From positions 1 to 48,621 of the IMG/VR virus record IMGVR_UViG_3300040801_000306: a stretch of DNA of 48,621 nucleotides, one strand, 5' to 3'. Made by a program: the position numbers and the translations under genes. Position 1 is the stretch's first letter. Each line of letters starts with the position of its first letter. The notes under the pieces were generated by a model that worked only from the letters and a program-made list of their open reading frames with translations, had not been told where the DNA came from and did no database searches. This DNA is from a virus. Below, in pieces: positions 1-9,700 of this stretch.

Positions 1-378
1 ATGATTGAACATCCAGAGGAATATAATCCAGAGGTAGGTACATATGACCCAAACGGTGTTGACCAACACTCACCCGGCGCAAAGGTGGATGGAGGTAAGA
101 TTCAGCCAGAACTCATCTTCCGAGGATTTAGTAGAGCTTTGCGAGAGGTTGCTGAAGTTGGCACGTATGGAGCTAATAAATACACGAGGGACGGATGGGA
201 ACAAGTACCTGAGGCTATCCGAAGATACTCTGATGCATTTCACCGTCACCAGCTACAGAGGTATGCAGGAGAGGAATGTGATGCTGAATCTAAGCTACGA
301 CACCTAGCCCATGAAGCATGGAACATCCTAGCTGTATTGGAACTGACACTACGAGAGGAAGAGAATGCTAATAGATGA
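1..378 (+). CDS. dATP/dGTP pyrophosphohydrolase-like protein (DUF5664 type)
   Basis: This 125-residue protein matches the pattern of the phage dATP/dGTP diphosphohydrolase N-terminal family (all-alpha, MazG-like fold), which is thought to act on free nucleotides. The conserved block begins KVDGGKIQPELI, continues through GANKYTRDGWEQ, and ends with SKLRHLAHEAWNILAVLEL, whose H/E residues fit the metal-binding helices. It overlaps the nrdA start by 14 bases and is itself overlapped (ATGA) by the MazG-like gene that runs in across the window ends, so it sits in a nucleotide-pool operon with NrdA/NrdB. The ATG at base 1 is the first base of the window; the closure of the ends makes it a genuine start. 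The family is assigned from memory of motifs. Confidence 0.75.
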   Translation: MIEHPEEYNPEVGTYDPNGVDQHSPGAKVDGGKIQPELIFRGFSRALREVAEVGTYGANKYTRDGWEQVPEAIRRYSDAFHRHQLQRYAGEECDAESKLRHLAHEAWNILAVLELTLREEENANR

Positions 379-2188
379 ATCCTTAACAGACAACCTTACG
401 GATTTTAGTAAAGCTACATTAACAGAGAGGTATGTGTATGAGGGGGAGAGTATTCAGGAGGCATTCGCAAGGGCAGCTACAGCGTTCTCGGACACGGACT
501 CAATGGCACAGCGAGTCTACGGGTACGTCTCAAGACAGTGGCTTAGCCTTGCCTCTCCGATTCTCTCCAATGCGCCAGAAAGGATCGAATGGGCGCACGA
601 AGACGAAGATTGGGACATAAACTTTGAGCCAGAGAAGTATGGCAAGGCTCGTGGTCTCCCTATCTCTTGTTTCCTGAACTACGTACCAGACTCAAGGGAG
701 GGTTTAGGTGAACATTATGTCGAGAATATTTGGCTCGCTTCTGCTGGGGGTGGTATCGGTGGGTACTGGGGTCATGTCCGTTCTAGCGGTACAAAGACAT
801 CCAATGGCTCTGCTTCTACTGGCAGTGTCCCTTTTATGCATGTGGTTGACAGTCAGATGCTGGCGTTCAATCAAGGTGTAACCAGACGAGGAAGCTATGC
901 AATCTGGACAGATATCGGACATCCAGAGATTTTGGAAGTCCTTGAAATCAGAAAGCCCACGGGTGGCGACGTTAATCGCAAGTGTCTCAATCTTCATCAT
1001 GGGATCGTTATTCCTGATAAGTTTATGCGCCTCATTGTTGGTGCTGTTAATAACCCCAATGCTAATACTGACTGGGAACTAAAAGACCCACACACAGGTA
1101 AGGTTGTTGAGACTGTAGATGCACGAATGCTGTGGGAAGTGATCCACCGTAGTCGTATGGAGACTGGTGAACCTTTCGTTATGTTCAAGGATACAGTGAA
1201 CGCTGACCTCCCTGAAGCACTGAAAGAGAAAGGACTGATTGTACACCACTCCAACCTCTGTAGTGAGATTACGCTACCTACTGCTGATGACCGTACTGCT
1301 GTATGTTGTCTCAGTAGTTTGAACTTGGAGAAGTGGGATGAATGGAAAGATGACGAGAACTTCATCTATGATGTTGTTCGATTCCTTGACAATGTACTTG
1401 AGTACTTTATTATTAATGCACCCGATGGGATGGAACGAGCAGTACGATCTGCTAAAGCTGAACGCTCAATCGGTTTGGGAGCACTGGGTTGGCACTATCT
1501 CCTCCAGTCTAAGAACATTCCGTTCGAGAACCCAATGGCTGTGGGTCTTAACAGAAAGATATTCAAGCATATTAAAGATCGAGCTTCCGAAGCTACTGAA
1601 CTACTTGCTCAGGAAAGGGGAGAACCTAGCGACCTTAGTGGTAGTGGTGTCCGTAATGCTCACCTTATCGCTATCGCTCCTAACGCTTCAAGCAGCATCA
1701 TTCTGGGTACTTCACCATCTGTTGAGCCAGTTGTAGCCAATGTCTTCACACACAAGACCCTCAGCGGTTCGTATCCCGTCAGGAATAAGCATCTGGATAG
1801 AATTATCAGGGAGCGACATCCCGACGAAGATGTGGAACCAATATGGAAGGACATACTTCTTCACGAAGGATCAGTCCAGCATGTTGACTTCCTTGACGAT
1901 TGGGAAAAAGAGGTATTTAGGACTGCGTATGAAATCGACCAGAGATGGATTGTCGATCACGCAGCGGATAGACAGCCTTATGTATGCCAAGCTCAGTCCA
2001 TCAATCTATTCCTCCCTCCCGAAACCCACATCTCGATACCACATATACTGGTATTACGAGCATGGGAGAAAGGGCTTAAGACGTTATATTACCAACGTAC
2101 TACAGCGAAGAGGAGGGCTGAGAAGATTAGCCAGAAGGTGGAAAGAATGCACCTAGAACAAGAGGAGTGTTTATCATGTCAGGCTTAA
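365..2188 (+). CDS. nrdA: Ribonucleotide reductase class I, large subunit
   Basis: Reduces ribonucleoside diphosphates to deoxy forms for phage DNA synthesis. Visible catalytic features: Cys102 in LPISCFLNY, the NLCSEI active-site loop (Asn297, Cys299, Glu301), a partner cysteine at 314/315, a C-terminal Tyr575-Tyr576 pair on the expected radical-transfer path, and a redox tail CLSC (Cys602, Cys605). At 607 residues it is much shorter than E. coli NrdA (about 760), and no N-terminal ATP-cone precedes the catalytic barrel, so dATP feedback through that domain is absent. The start codon lies inside the upstream gene and the stop overlaps nrdB by 13 bases, indicating translational coupling. Confidence 0.95.
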   Translation: MLIDESLTDNLTDFSKATLTERYVYEGESIQEAFARAATAFSDTDSMAQRVYGYVSRQWLSLASPILSNAPERIEWAHEDEDWDINFEPEKYGKARGLPISCFLNYVPDSREGLGEHYVENIWLASAGGGIGGYWGHVRSSGTKTSNGSASTGSVPFMHVVDSQMLAFNQGVTRRGSYAIWTDIGHPEILEVLEIRKPTGGDVNRKCLNLHHGIVIPDKFMRLIVGAVNNPNANTDWELKDPHTGKVVETVDARMLWEVIHRSRMETGEPFVMFKDTVNADLPEALKEKGLIVHHSNLCSEITLPTADDRTAVCCLSSLNLEKWDEWKDDENFIYDVVRFLDNVLEYFIINAPDGMERAVRSAKAERSIGLGALGWHYLLQSKNIPFENPMAVGLNRKIFKHIKDRASEATELLAQERGEPSDLSGSGVRNAHLIAIAPNASSSIILGTSPSVEPVVANVFTHKTLSGSYPVRNKHLDRIIRERHPDEDVEPIWKDILLHEGSVQHVDFLDDWEKEVFRTAYEIDQRWIVDHAADRQPYVCQAQSINLFLPPETHISIPHILVLRAWEKGLKTLYYQRTTAKRRAEKISQKVERMHLEQEECLSCQA

Positions 2189-3156
2189 TGGGTACTCGTG
2201 AGTACTACAAACCCTTTGATTATGATTGGGCCTTTGAGTTTTACAAGGCTCAACAGGATTCTCATTGGGGCCCCAGAGAGATAGCTCTGCATGAAGATGT
2301 AAGAGACTGGAAGAATGCTGGCAAGGAGGAACGGAACCTGATCACTCAGCTCTTCCGTTTCTTCACTCAAGGTGATGTGGATGTGGCAGCAGGATACTAC
2401 GATAAGTTTATCCCGCTATTCCAGAAGCCTGAACTTCGTATGATGATGGGTGCTTTCGCTAATATGGAGAGCATCCATCAGGAAGCTTACTCACTACTAC
2501 TAGACACCATTGGTATGCCAGAGGTAGAGTATCAAGCTTTTTACAAGTATGAAGAGATGGCTGCTAAGCACGACTACATCTACCAGTTTGAAACTGAGCA
2601 GACAGAAGCTAATAAACACTTTACGAAGAAAGTGGCTAAAGCACTAGCTGTCTACCCTGCATTTACTGAGGGTCTACAACTCTTTTCAAGCTTTGCTATC
2701 CTCCTGAACTTCAGTAGGTTTGGCAAGTATAAGGGTATGAGTCAGATCGTAACATGGTCTGTGAGAGATGAGTCCCTCCATGTAGAAGGTATGCTTAAAC
2801 TCTTCAGAGCTTTCATTCAAGAAAATAAGGAAGTATGGACAGATGACTTCAAGAAAGAAATCTACGACATCGCTCGTGAAATGGTATCTCTGGAGGATGC
2901 ATTCATTGATCTGGTGTTTGAGCTTGGTGGCGTCGAAGGTCTGGAGCCTGACGAAGTTAAGTCATACATCAGGTACATCGGTGACCGTAGACTGCTTCAG
3001 CTTGGGCTCAAGCCAAACTGGGGAATCAAGGATAATCCTCTCCCTTGGCTTGACGAAATACTAAATGGAGTAGAACACAGTAACTTCTTTGAAACCCGTG
3101 CAACTGAATATAGCAAAGCCTCACTAGTAGGCGATTGGAGTGAAATATGGAACTAA
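2176..3156 (+). CDS. nrdB: Ribonucleotide reductase class I, small (radical) subunit
   Basis: Ferritin-like beta subunit that makes the tyrosyl radical used by NrdA. With the start at 2176 (326 residues) the six metal ligands can be read as Asp67, Glu98, His101, Glu165, Glu199 and His202, and the radical tyrosine as Tyr105 in ESIHQEAY, so a classical di-metal/tyrosyl enzyme is expected. The open frame extends to a GTG at 2167, but the ATG at 2176 is preferred because a GAGG ribosome-binding site at 2162-2165 is well spaced from it and the product then begins MSGLMGTREYY. It overlaps nrdA upstream and the next small gene downstream. Confidence 0.95.
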   Translation: MSGLMGTREYYKPFDYDWAFEFYKAQQDSHWGPREIALHEDVRDWKNAGKEERNLITQLFRFFTQGDVDVAAGYYDKFIPLFQKPELRMMMGAFANMESIHQEAYSLLLDTIGMPEVEYQAFYKYEEMAAKHDYIYQFETEQTEANKHFTKKVAKALAVYPAFTEGLQLFSSFAILLNFSRFGKYKGMSQIVTWSVRDESLHVEGMLKLFRAFIQENKEVWTDDFKKEIYDIAREMVSLEDAFIDLVFELGGVEGLEPDEVKSYIRYIGDRRLLQLGLKPNWGIKDNPLPWLDEILNGVEHSNFFETRATEYSKASLVGDWSEIWN

Positions 3157-3422
3157 AAGACTTACAAGAAATTGAAGATAAGCTGATTGAAAAGATTCCA
3201 TCAGCAGATAGGGATGGCCGTACCAAGGAACAACTGGTAGGTATGATTGGACTGAAGATTGACGGTGATCCAGCAGCCCCTGACGTTACATATCTGTGGG
3301 GTCAGGAGCCACTGGCTAAGTACCGACTTCATATGGACGGTGTTACGGTTACTAAGATGGAAGAGATTACTCTTTCAGAGTCGCCCCATACTGCTTCAGA
3401 AGCTTCGGAGCCTGCTCCCTAA
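3147..3422 (+). CDS. Hypothetical protein, last gene of the rightward block
   Basis: A 91-residue acidic protein that I do not recognise. Its ATG lies 10 bases inside nrdB with a GGAG site six bases upstream, so it is probably co-translated with the reductase genes. The N-terminal part (MELKDLQEIEDKLIEKIP) is helix-forming, and the middle contains a WGQEPLAKYRLHMDG stretch. Its last 56 bases overlap the 3' end of the convergent late block, and no clear terminator separates the two. Confidence 0.7.
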   Translation: MELKDLQEIEDKLIEKIPSADRDGRTKEQLVGMIGLKIDGDPAAPDVTYLWGQEPLAKYRLHMDGVTVTKMEEITLSESPHTASEASEPAP

Positions 3423-4614
3423 ACTCTTCTACAGTATCCCATGACAACTGGGCAGGGAGGTCTGTTCTCTTCGAGAGTGGTTCATCAGCAGCCGCTTTAG
3501 CCCTGAACATCTTCTCTCTGCCGTGTTCAACAGTTCCCTCCTTTGGAAGTGGAGCCCCTACATCTTGCAGATATTTCTTCTGTACGAGACGGGCCTCCAT
3601 TTCTCCCTTCTTCAGAGCATACAACATATACACCGCTGCATCCAACTGCTCAGGGGTCATAGTTTTGATCTCATCCTTAAAGATAATATTAACAGAATCC
3701 CTTACAGCGTCTGCCGTAGCACCACCAGAGAATCCTTCGATACTCTGAATACCATGTTGGAGTTCATGGATTGTGGTAGAGAGCTGCCCTTTCGCATCGC
3801 CCTTGAACCGACTATTGAGTTCAATTCTCTTCTTCGATGGGTAGTGCACACCCCTTGTACTTTCACCCAAATCCCTAAAAGCTACATGATATTCCTTTAA
3901 TCCGGGGTAGGTGGCGAACAATGCGGGATGATCTAACAACTCTGTTACACCTATAGGAGTTTTACCGATAAGTTTCGGATCAACCTTCCACTTCATATCC
4001 TTATCAGATACTTCAAACTTTAGTTTACCATCCAGACCGGGACGGATACCTGTCTGTGCAAATATCTCTTCTTTACTATAGATACCTGCATCTTGCATCC
4101 TACGAGCTTCAGCCATCTGGTGCTTGATAGGATGACCAGCGGGGAGGGCCATTGCAGCTTTCTCACCACCGAGGAAACCACCCTGCTTGCTGAATGGAGT
4201 CTTAGCTGTGGGGCCTTGACGACCCATCTGCTTGAACAACCATGCACCAGCAGTAGCACCAACAGCAGCAATCTTACCAGCGGGGCCAAGAGCCTCTAGT
4301 CCTGCCTCAACAGCCTGACCTCCAGTGGGCTGTCTCTTCTCAGATACAGCTTGTAGAAAGCCACCACCACCAAAGAACGTATCTCCAATTACTTTACCAC
4401 CACGATCAATAGTACGCTTTAGAGCACTCTCAGTTTCCTCTTGGGCTGAGAAGAGACTCCCAGTAAGGAAGTCCCCCACAGCTCCGTAGGCTTCCCGTAC
4501 CGAGCCCTCACGCTCCACAGGCACCAAGGTAGCAGGCTTGTCCATAGAGCCCGCCTGAGGCTCTGACAGAAGCTCCTGGGCCTTGTCACTGAGTACCTTT
4601 GTACGATCTACCAT
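3367..4614 (-). CDS. Internal virion protein with zincin-like LPD23-type domain
   Basis: Last gene of the late block, 415 residues from the ATG at 4614. The frame can be read back to a TTG at 4629, but GGAG spacing favours the ATG. The N-terminal half is low-complexity and glycine/alanine rich, with a hydrophobic stretch near residues 107-128. The C-terminal half resembles large polyvalent-protein-associated domain 23: DGKLKFEVSDKD, then LLDHPALFATYP, then an HELQH metal site (His283, Glu284, His287) and a GEMEAR motif near residue 340 as a possible third ligand. These make a metallopeptidase plausible. Its place next to the other internal virion proteins suggests it is packaged and ejected into the host. 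The family assignment comes from motif recall; activity is inferred. Confidence 0.7.
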   Translation of the reverse strand: MVDRTKVLSDKAQELLSEPQAGSMDKPATLVPVEREGSVREAYGAVGDFLTGSLFSAQEETESALKRTIDRGGKVIGDTFFGGGGFLQAVSEKRQPTGGQAVEAGLEALGPAGKIAAVGATAGAWLFKQMGRQGPTAKTPFSKQGGFLGGEKAAMALPAGHPIKHQMAEARRMQDAGIYSKEEIFAQTGIRPGLDGKLKFEVSDKDMKWKVDPKLIGKTPIGVTELLDHPALFATYPGLKEYHVAFRDLGESTRGVHYPSKKRIELNSRFKGDAKGQLSTTIHELQHGIQSIEGFSGGATADAVRDSVNIIFKDEIKTMTPEQLDAAVYMLYALKKGEMEARLVQKKYLQDVGAPLPKEGTVEHGREKMFRAKAAADEPLSKRTDLPAQLSWDTVEEFREQAPKLLKQYGATLKE

Positions 4615-4618
4615 GTTA

Positions 4619-6715
4619 TTACTCTCCAATAAAGATATTCAAGAAGTCCAGTGCCTCTGGATCATCTCCCCACTGCTCAAGCAAGAAGTCTGGGCCTGCT
4701 CCGTTATTCATCTGATCAAGAATGAGTCGATTCTTAGGAGTATCTTGTGCATCAAACACTGAGAAGATTTCCTCATATGTCTGAGGCTTCATACCCATGT
4801 CATCCAGTTTAGCCATACGTTCCTGTGGAGTACCCAGTCCTTCTACTACAGACTTGATACCACTACGTACACCATTCTCAGGTTTCTGGAACTGAGGGTC
4901 TGGAAGCTGATACAGGTTATGACGATCAATCAATTCCTGAGAAGCTTTAGCATAGTCCTGATGACCTGAAGCATGAGCCCAAGCCTTGGTAGCCTTGTTG
5001 TATCGACCAGCAAAGTTCTTGTTCAGCATAGAGACCTTGGCCTGTACATCAGCTACAGCCTTAGCATCCTTAACCTGATCCAGTACAGCGTGGTTAACAG
5101 AGAAGCTCATCTGACCTTGATCATCAAAACCTACTGCAATAATCTCTCTAAGTTCATAGTTACGATCCAGAACACCACGATCAGGGTTGATAAGTGCAGT
5201 GGGGACATCTAGCTCTCCCTGTAGTGCAGTCATGAGCTGGTCATTCATATCACCTACGAACCTACCAACACTATGTTGCATTGCCATACGAGAACCATTG
5301 AACTCTGGGCTCTTCATTGTAGTCTCGTAGTAAGCATTACTTGAACCCAGATCAAGCAGAGAATCAGCTTCTTCAGTACCGTACTCTGGGCGAGTATCAC
5401 CAAGGATAGCAGACTGAGCAGTTACCATTTTAACCAGATCATTCTGCATCTGTGGATCATAGCTATCCCAATCACCATTCAGGAGACCTACGTTCTGAGT
5501 AGTCAGAGCCTTCAGTGCCTTGCCATAGGAAGGGTCACCAAGAGGCATCTCTGGAGGAACAGACCCACCGTGGAGAATGGTAGAGGACAGATCAGTAAAC
5601 AGATCAGTACCCATTGGGTCTTTCATGATTACACCAGCAACCTCACGAGAAATCTCAGGAGGCAGTTCCTTGAACATAGTAACAGCACGACCAATGGTAG
5701 GCTTGGACAAGAACTGATTCTTGTAGATAGCCTCGATCTGAGCGTTACGGTTGTTCAATTGATCCAGTGACATCTTACCAGACTGTACCATATTGATGTC
5801 AGTAATATGAGACTCAAGTACCTTACGAGTATTCTCATACATTGAATCTGATACGGTGTTACCGAACTGAGACTTAGCCTTAACAATATAACTGTCTGCC
5901 AGACCCATACCAAACTGCATAACTTCTTCTGGTGATGGTTCCTTACCAGTACGCTGTATTGATTCCGCAATGAAGTTAGTTACATTGGTCTTGAAGTCCG
6001 TTACACGACCAAGCTCTGAACGCTGATAACCTTCTGCGCCAGCTTCCTTAGCCTTAGCCCTGTCATTCATATACAGGGTATGGTAGGTCTTAGAACCATT
6101 AACAGCAGTTGTCTGCTGAATCAGTTCATCTAAGGGAGCATTCCAAGCAGTAGGAATACCAAGGTTATGAGCATCCTTTCTAATGAACATTTCCATTTGC
6201 GACTGCGCTGTAGCAGCTTGTTTTTCTTGAGACTCAACCAATCCCAAACGCACTTTATTGTCACTGAGCACATCTCCGTATACTTTCCTAAACTCTTGTG
6301 CATATCCGGGGAACTGCTGGATACGCTCACGCTTACGTGTTTCGAGATGTAGCATAAGTTCACTAGTTGAGATAGCACCAGACTCTGAAGCCCTCGCCAG
6401 TTTAAGAGCATCCTGCTGGGCATTCCTAACTAGAGGGTCATCGGCAGCAACTAAACCTTCTGCTGCTGCCTCCTGAAAGAACTCGGCTTCGCCACGAGCA
6501 TCAAAGAACTCATCAACAGCTCTCTCATCCTCTGCTGTAGCTTTACCAGTCTGGATACCTTTGTGGGCAGCGAGAGCTTCGCCACCCACCATAGATACGA
6601 GACCAGCAGTAGCAGCACCTTTTGTAGCAGCACTCTTATCCTCTATGGGAGAACCTGTATAACCAAGACTCCCAGAGGACTGGGTGATGTCAGATGTATA
6701 GATACCTTTTGCCAT
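4619..6715 (-). CDS. Internal virion / ejection protein (medium)
   Basis: A 698-residue protein without a family I can name. It begins MAKGIYTSDITQSSGSLGYTG, followed by an alanine/glycine-rich segment and then long, mostly helical, charged sequence. It lies between the 1538-residue and the zincin-containing proteins, where T7-like phages encode proteins of the inner core that leave the capsid during infection. Its start overlaps the previous stop by one base (TAATG). The function is inferred from position and size only. Confidence 0.7.
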   Translation of the reverse strand: MAKGIYTSDITQSSGSLGYTGSPIEDKSAATKGAATAGLVSMVGGEALAAHKGIQTGKATAEDERAVDEFFDARGEAEFFQEAAAEGLVAADDPLVRNAQQDALKLARASESGAISTSELMLHLETRKRERIQQFPGYAQEFRKVYGDVLSDNKVRLGLVESQEKQAATAQSQMEMFIRKDAHNLGIPTAWNAPLDELIQQTTAVNGSKTYHTLYMNDRAKAKEAGAEGYQRSELGRVTDFKTNVTNFIAESIQRTGKEPSPEEVMQFGMGLADSYIVKAKSQFGNTVSDSMYENTRKVLESHITDINMVQSGKMSLDQLNNRNAQIEAIYKNQFLSKPTIGRAVTMFKELPPEISREVAGVIMKDPMGTDLFTDLSSTILHGGSVPPEMPLGDPSYGKALKALTTQNVGLLNGDWDSYDPQMQNDLVKMVTAQSAILGDTRPEYGTEEADSLLDLGSSNAYYETTMKSPEFNGSRMAMQHSVGRFVGDMNDQLMTALQGELDVPTALINPDRGVLDRNYELREIIAVGFDDQGQMSFSVNHAVLDQVKDAKAVADVQAKVSMLNKNFAGRYNKATKAWAHASGHQDYAKASQELIDRHNLYQLPDPQFQKPENGVRSGIKSVVEGLGTPQERMAKLDDMGMKPQTYEEIFSVFDAQDTPKNRLILDQMNNGAGPDFLLEQWGDDPEALDFLNIFIGE

Positions 6716-9700
6716 TACTGGCCTCCTTTCTCAACTTTCTCCATCGCATCCAAAGTATACTTCAGATTTTCAGGAGCATTTAGATATTGTGTAAATTTAC
6801 GAAGCTCTTCACTCTCAGGTGAGGTGTAAGCGTAACGGATAACATCAGTCCAGAAGTTGTCCTCCCCACGGTCTCTCATCTTACGAGCAAGACCATTGAT
6901 CTCCCTCATAGCAATACCGATTTCTGATGGCTTATCATACATCAGTAGCAGAGAACGGCTAAACATAGCTGCCTTCTCGTGAGTAGTGAGAGGAGATGTC
7001 TTCATGATCCGATTGTACTTAGTGAACAGATCATTCACTTCACCACGAATCTCTCCTTCCCTTCCTTTACCATAACTCTTACCACCACCTGAACCACTCT
7101 TCAGTTCAAAGAACTTATCCCTTGCTGAGTAGTAGTCTACTTCAACACCAGTCTGGAAACCAGTCAGCTTCCACAGTGCCTCAACAGTATTGACTTCACC
7201 AACCTCATTACCAAACTTAGAGTTCAGCTTACCAGTCTTCATAGCCATAGTAGCCTGAGTGATGTGACTGATGGTTGGGGCTATCTCTGCCATAGTGTGT
7301 AGAGTACGGAGGTAGATGTCCTTATTAGTAAAGACCTCATCATCCATCTTCCAAGCAGTAGTCATAATATCCATTGTATCCAGTACCACACCCATAGTAG
7401 CTATAGGAGCAGAGATATATGGACGATACTCAGGACTCATAGTAACCACATCATAGAAGGTGGTCAGAGTCTGCTCAATGTTACCCATTGGAGCCAGTGA
7501 CTTCTGTGGACGTACATCTACATCCTGACCTGTAGCAACACTCAAAGCCTGTGATACCAAGTAGTCCACCATACCAGTCTTGATCATCTGAGCTTTCTCA
7601 GGTGGCATTTCTGGATCAACAGCAGCAATGATATCATCTACCATGTTACTTACGAAAGGCCATACACCCAGACCAAAGACAATGGAGTTACCTAAAGCCA
7701 GTTTAGTCTTCTCAGCACCAGTAAAGGCACGAGAACCACCAGCAATCTCAGGCAGCATACTCATCAGCATCTTGTGAGAGTGGCTGAAGAACTGAAGCAG
7801 CATAGAGCTACCAGCTCCAATCCAAGTACCCCAATCCTGATAACCCATCTTACCAGCAGGAGAGAAGTTCAGTGAGATATCACGAGCATCAGCTTGAATC
7901 TGAGCACCAGCGGTCTTAGTCTTCCAACTCTTACCGGGGTTCTTCTGAATCCAACGATGACGAGCAATCAACCAATGACCAGCAATGTTGATGTTCTCAC
8001 CAGCCTCAAAGCCCTTACGAGGGACACTGACAGCTTTACCAGCTACGTTCTTAGCCTTACCTTTCACATCAGCGAACTGAGGTGCTAGGGGGCTATGGAG
8101 AGCCTCTGAGCCGGGATTCAAGAATACGTGCTTCTGCACAGCATCAAGTAGACCAGACTTCTCAAACTCTTTAGCCAGTTCCTTACCGTGCTTCGTACCG
8201 AACTTACCCTTAGACATAATAGCAGCAGCCATGTCTGTCAGCTCAGGGACAAGCTTAGTAGTAGTATACACAGGATGCAGGATAGTCATCTGCAACATCT
8301 GTGTTGGCTGTAGGATCAAATGCTTGATAGGGTTCCATGCAATGAACAGGTTAAATGCCAACTTCTTAGCAGCATTCAGTGGCTGTGACTCATGAGCCAT
8401 AGCAGCCATCTTCTTCAGAAGAGAACCACCAGTTGGGAACACCTCATCCAGAATCTCAGCAATAGATCGCATGTTAGCTTTCCATGCCTGAGTAGCTACT
8501 GAAGGCATACCCCTGACCATATTGATATACTGCCAGTGAGCACGAGCCTTAGTCTTATCTGCCATGCTTAGATCAGAGTGCTTCAGCAGATCGGACAGAG
8601 CAGTTTCATCTGAAGGGAAACCCTTAGCTCCAGCCTTCTCACCGAAGGTCTTCATCCATGCAGTCATCTGAGTATCGAAGAACGGCTTAACAGCAGTCCT
8701 ATGAGACATGGCACTAATGGTACGGCCAACAGACTCCAGAGGATTCTCAATCTTAGCATGGGAACCAGTAGCATCAATCAGTCGATCACGACGACGTTTC
8801 TGGACAGACATATATCCACCAGTGATACGCTCATAGTCCAGCTCTTCTCTAGCCATACCTTCAGTGATGTTCTTACGATGAAGAACAGTCAGCTCACCAG
8901 AATCAAACTTGGAAGCAAACTTAGACAGGAACAACTCAGCTTCAGCTTTAGAGCTAACTACACCAACAGTCTCCACATTGTTTTTATCAGGACGACCATT
9001 ACGGGTAGCCTTCTTATTACCCTTCAACTGGATAAAGTACTCGTTATCTTTGTAGATACGAGAGATATGTCCATGACGATACTTCAGTGGGGTGTCTGTC
9101 AGACGACCAAGACGAGTGTTCTGGTTCGGAGTAACGATGGCATAGTCAAATACATCATCACCCTTCCTCATAGATTTATGCAGACGGACAACAGTGTTAC
9201 CCTTAGCATACAGGTTCTGAATGGTATCCTTACCTGAGATTTTCTCAAAGGTCTTCTTAGTCATATTGTATACAACTACAGGGCCTTCTTTAATAATCCC
9301 TAAAGCCTCACCCTCTTCAAAAGGTTTGACTGGATGGTCTACGATGTTTCCTTTCTTGTCAAAGACAGATACCCAACCTTCACGTTTCATCAGGCTACGA
9401 GTATCAGAGTTAGCCATAGCCCACAGTTCATCCTGAATAGCTCGGAACTCATAGTAAGCTCTCTGTGAACCACCGTTAATAGGTAGACCAAACAACTCAC
9501 TCAGTTCATCAGGAGACCAGAAGCGTTCTTGTTCATCACCAGCTTTCAGAGCATCAATGACAGAGTTAAACTCCTTAGTCTTAGGGATACGCTTCATAGC
9601 TTGCTGAACCAGCTTCTGAGCCTTAGCTTCAAAAGCAGCAGCCTTGTCACGACCTACAGTAGCAGGAGCAGTGATCTCTTTGTTAAACATACCGTGAGGG

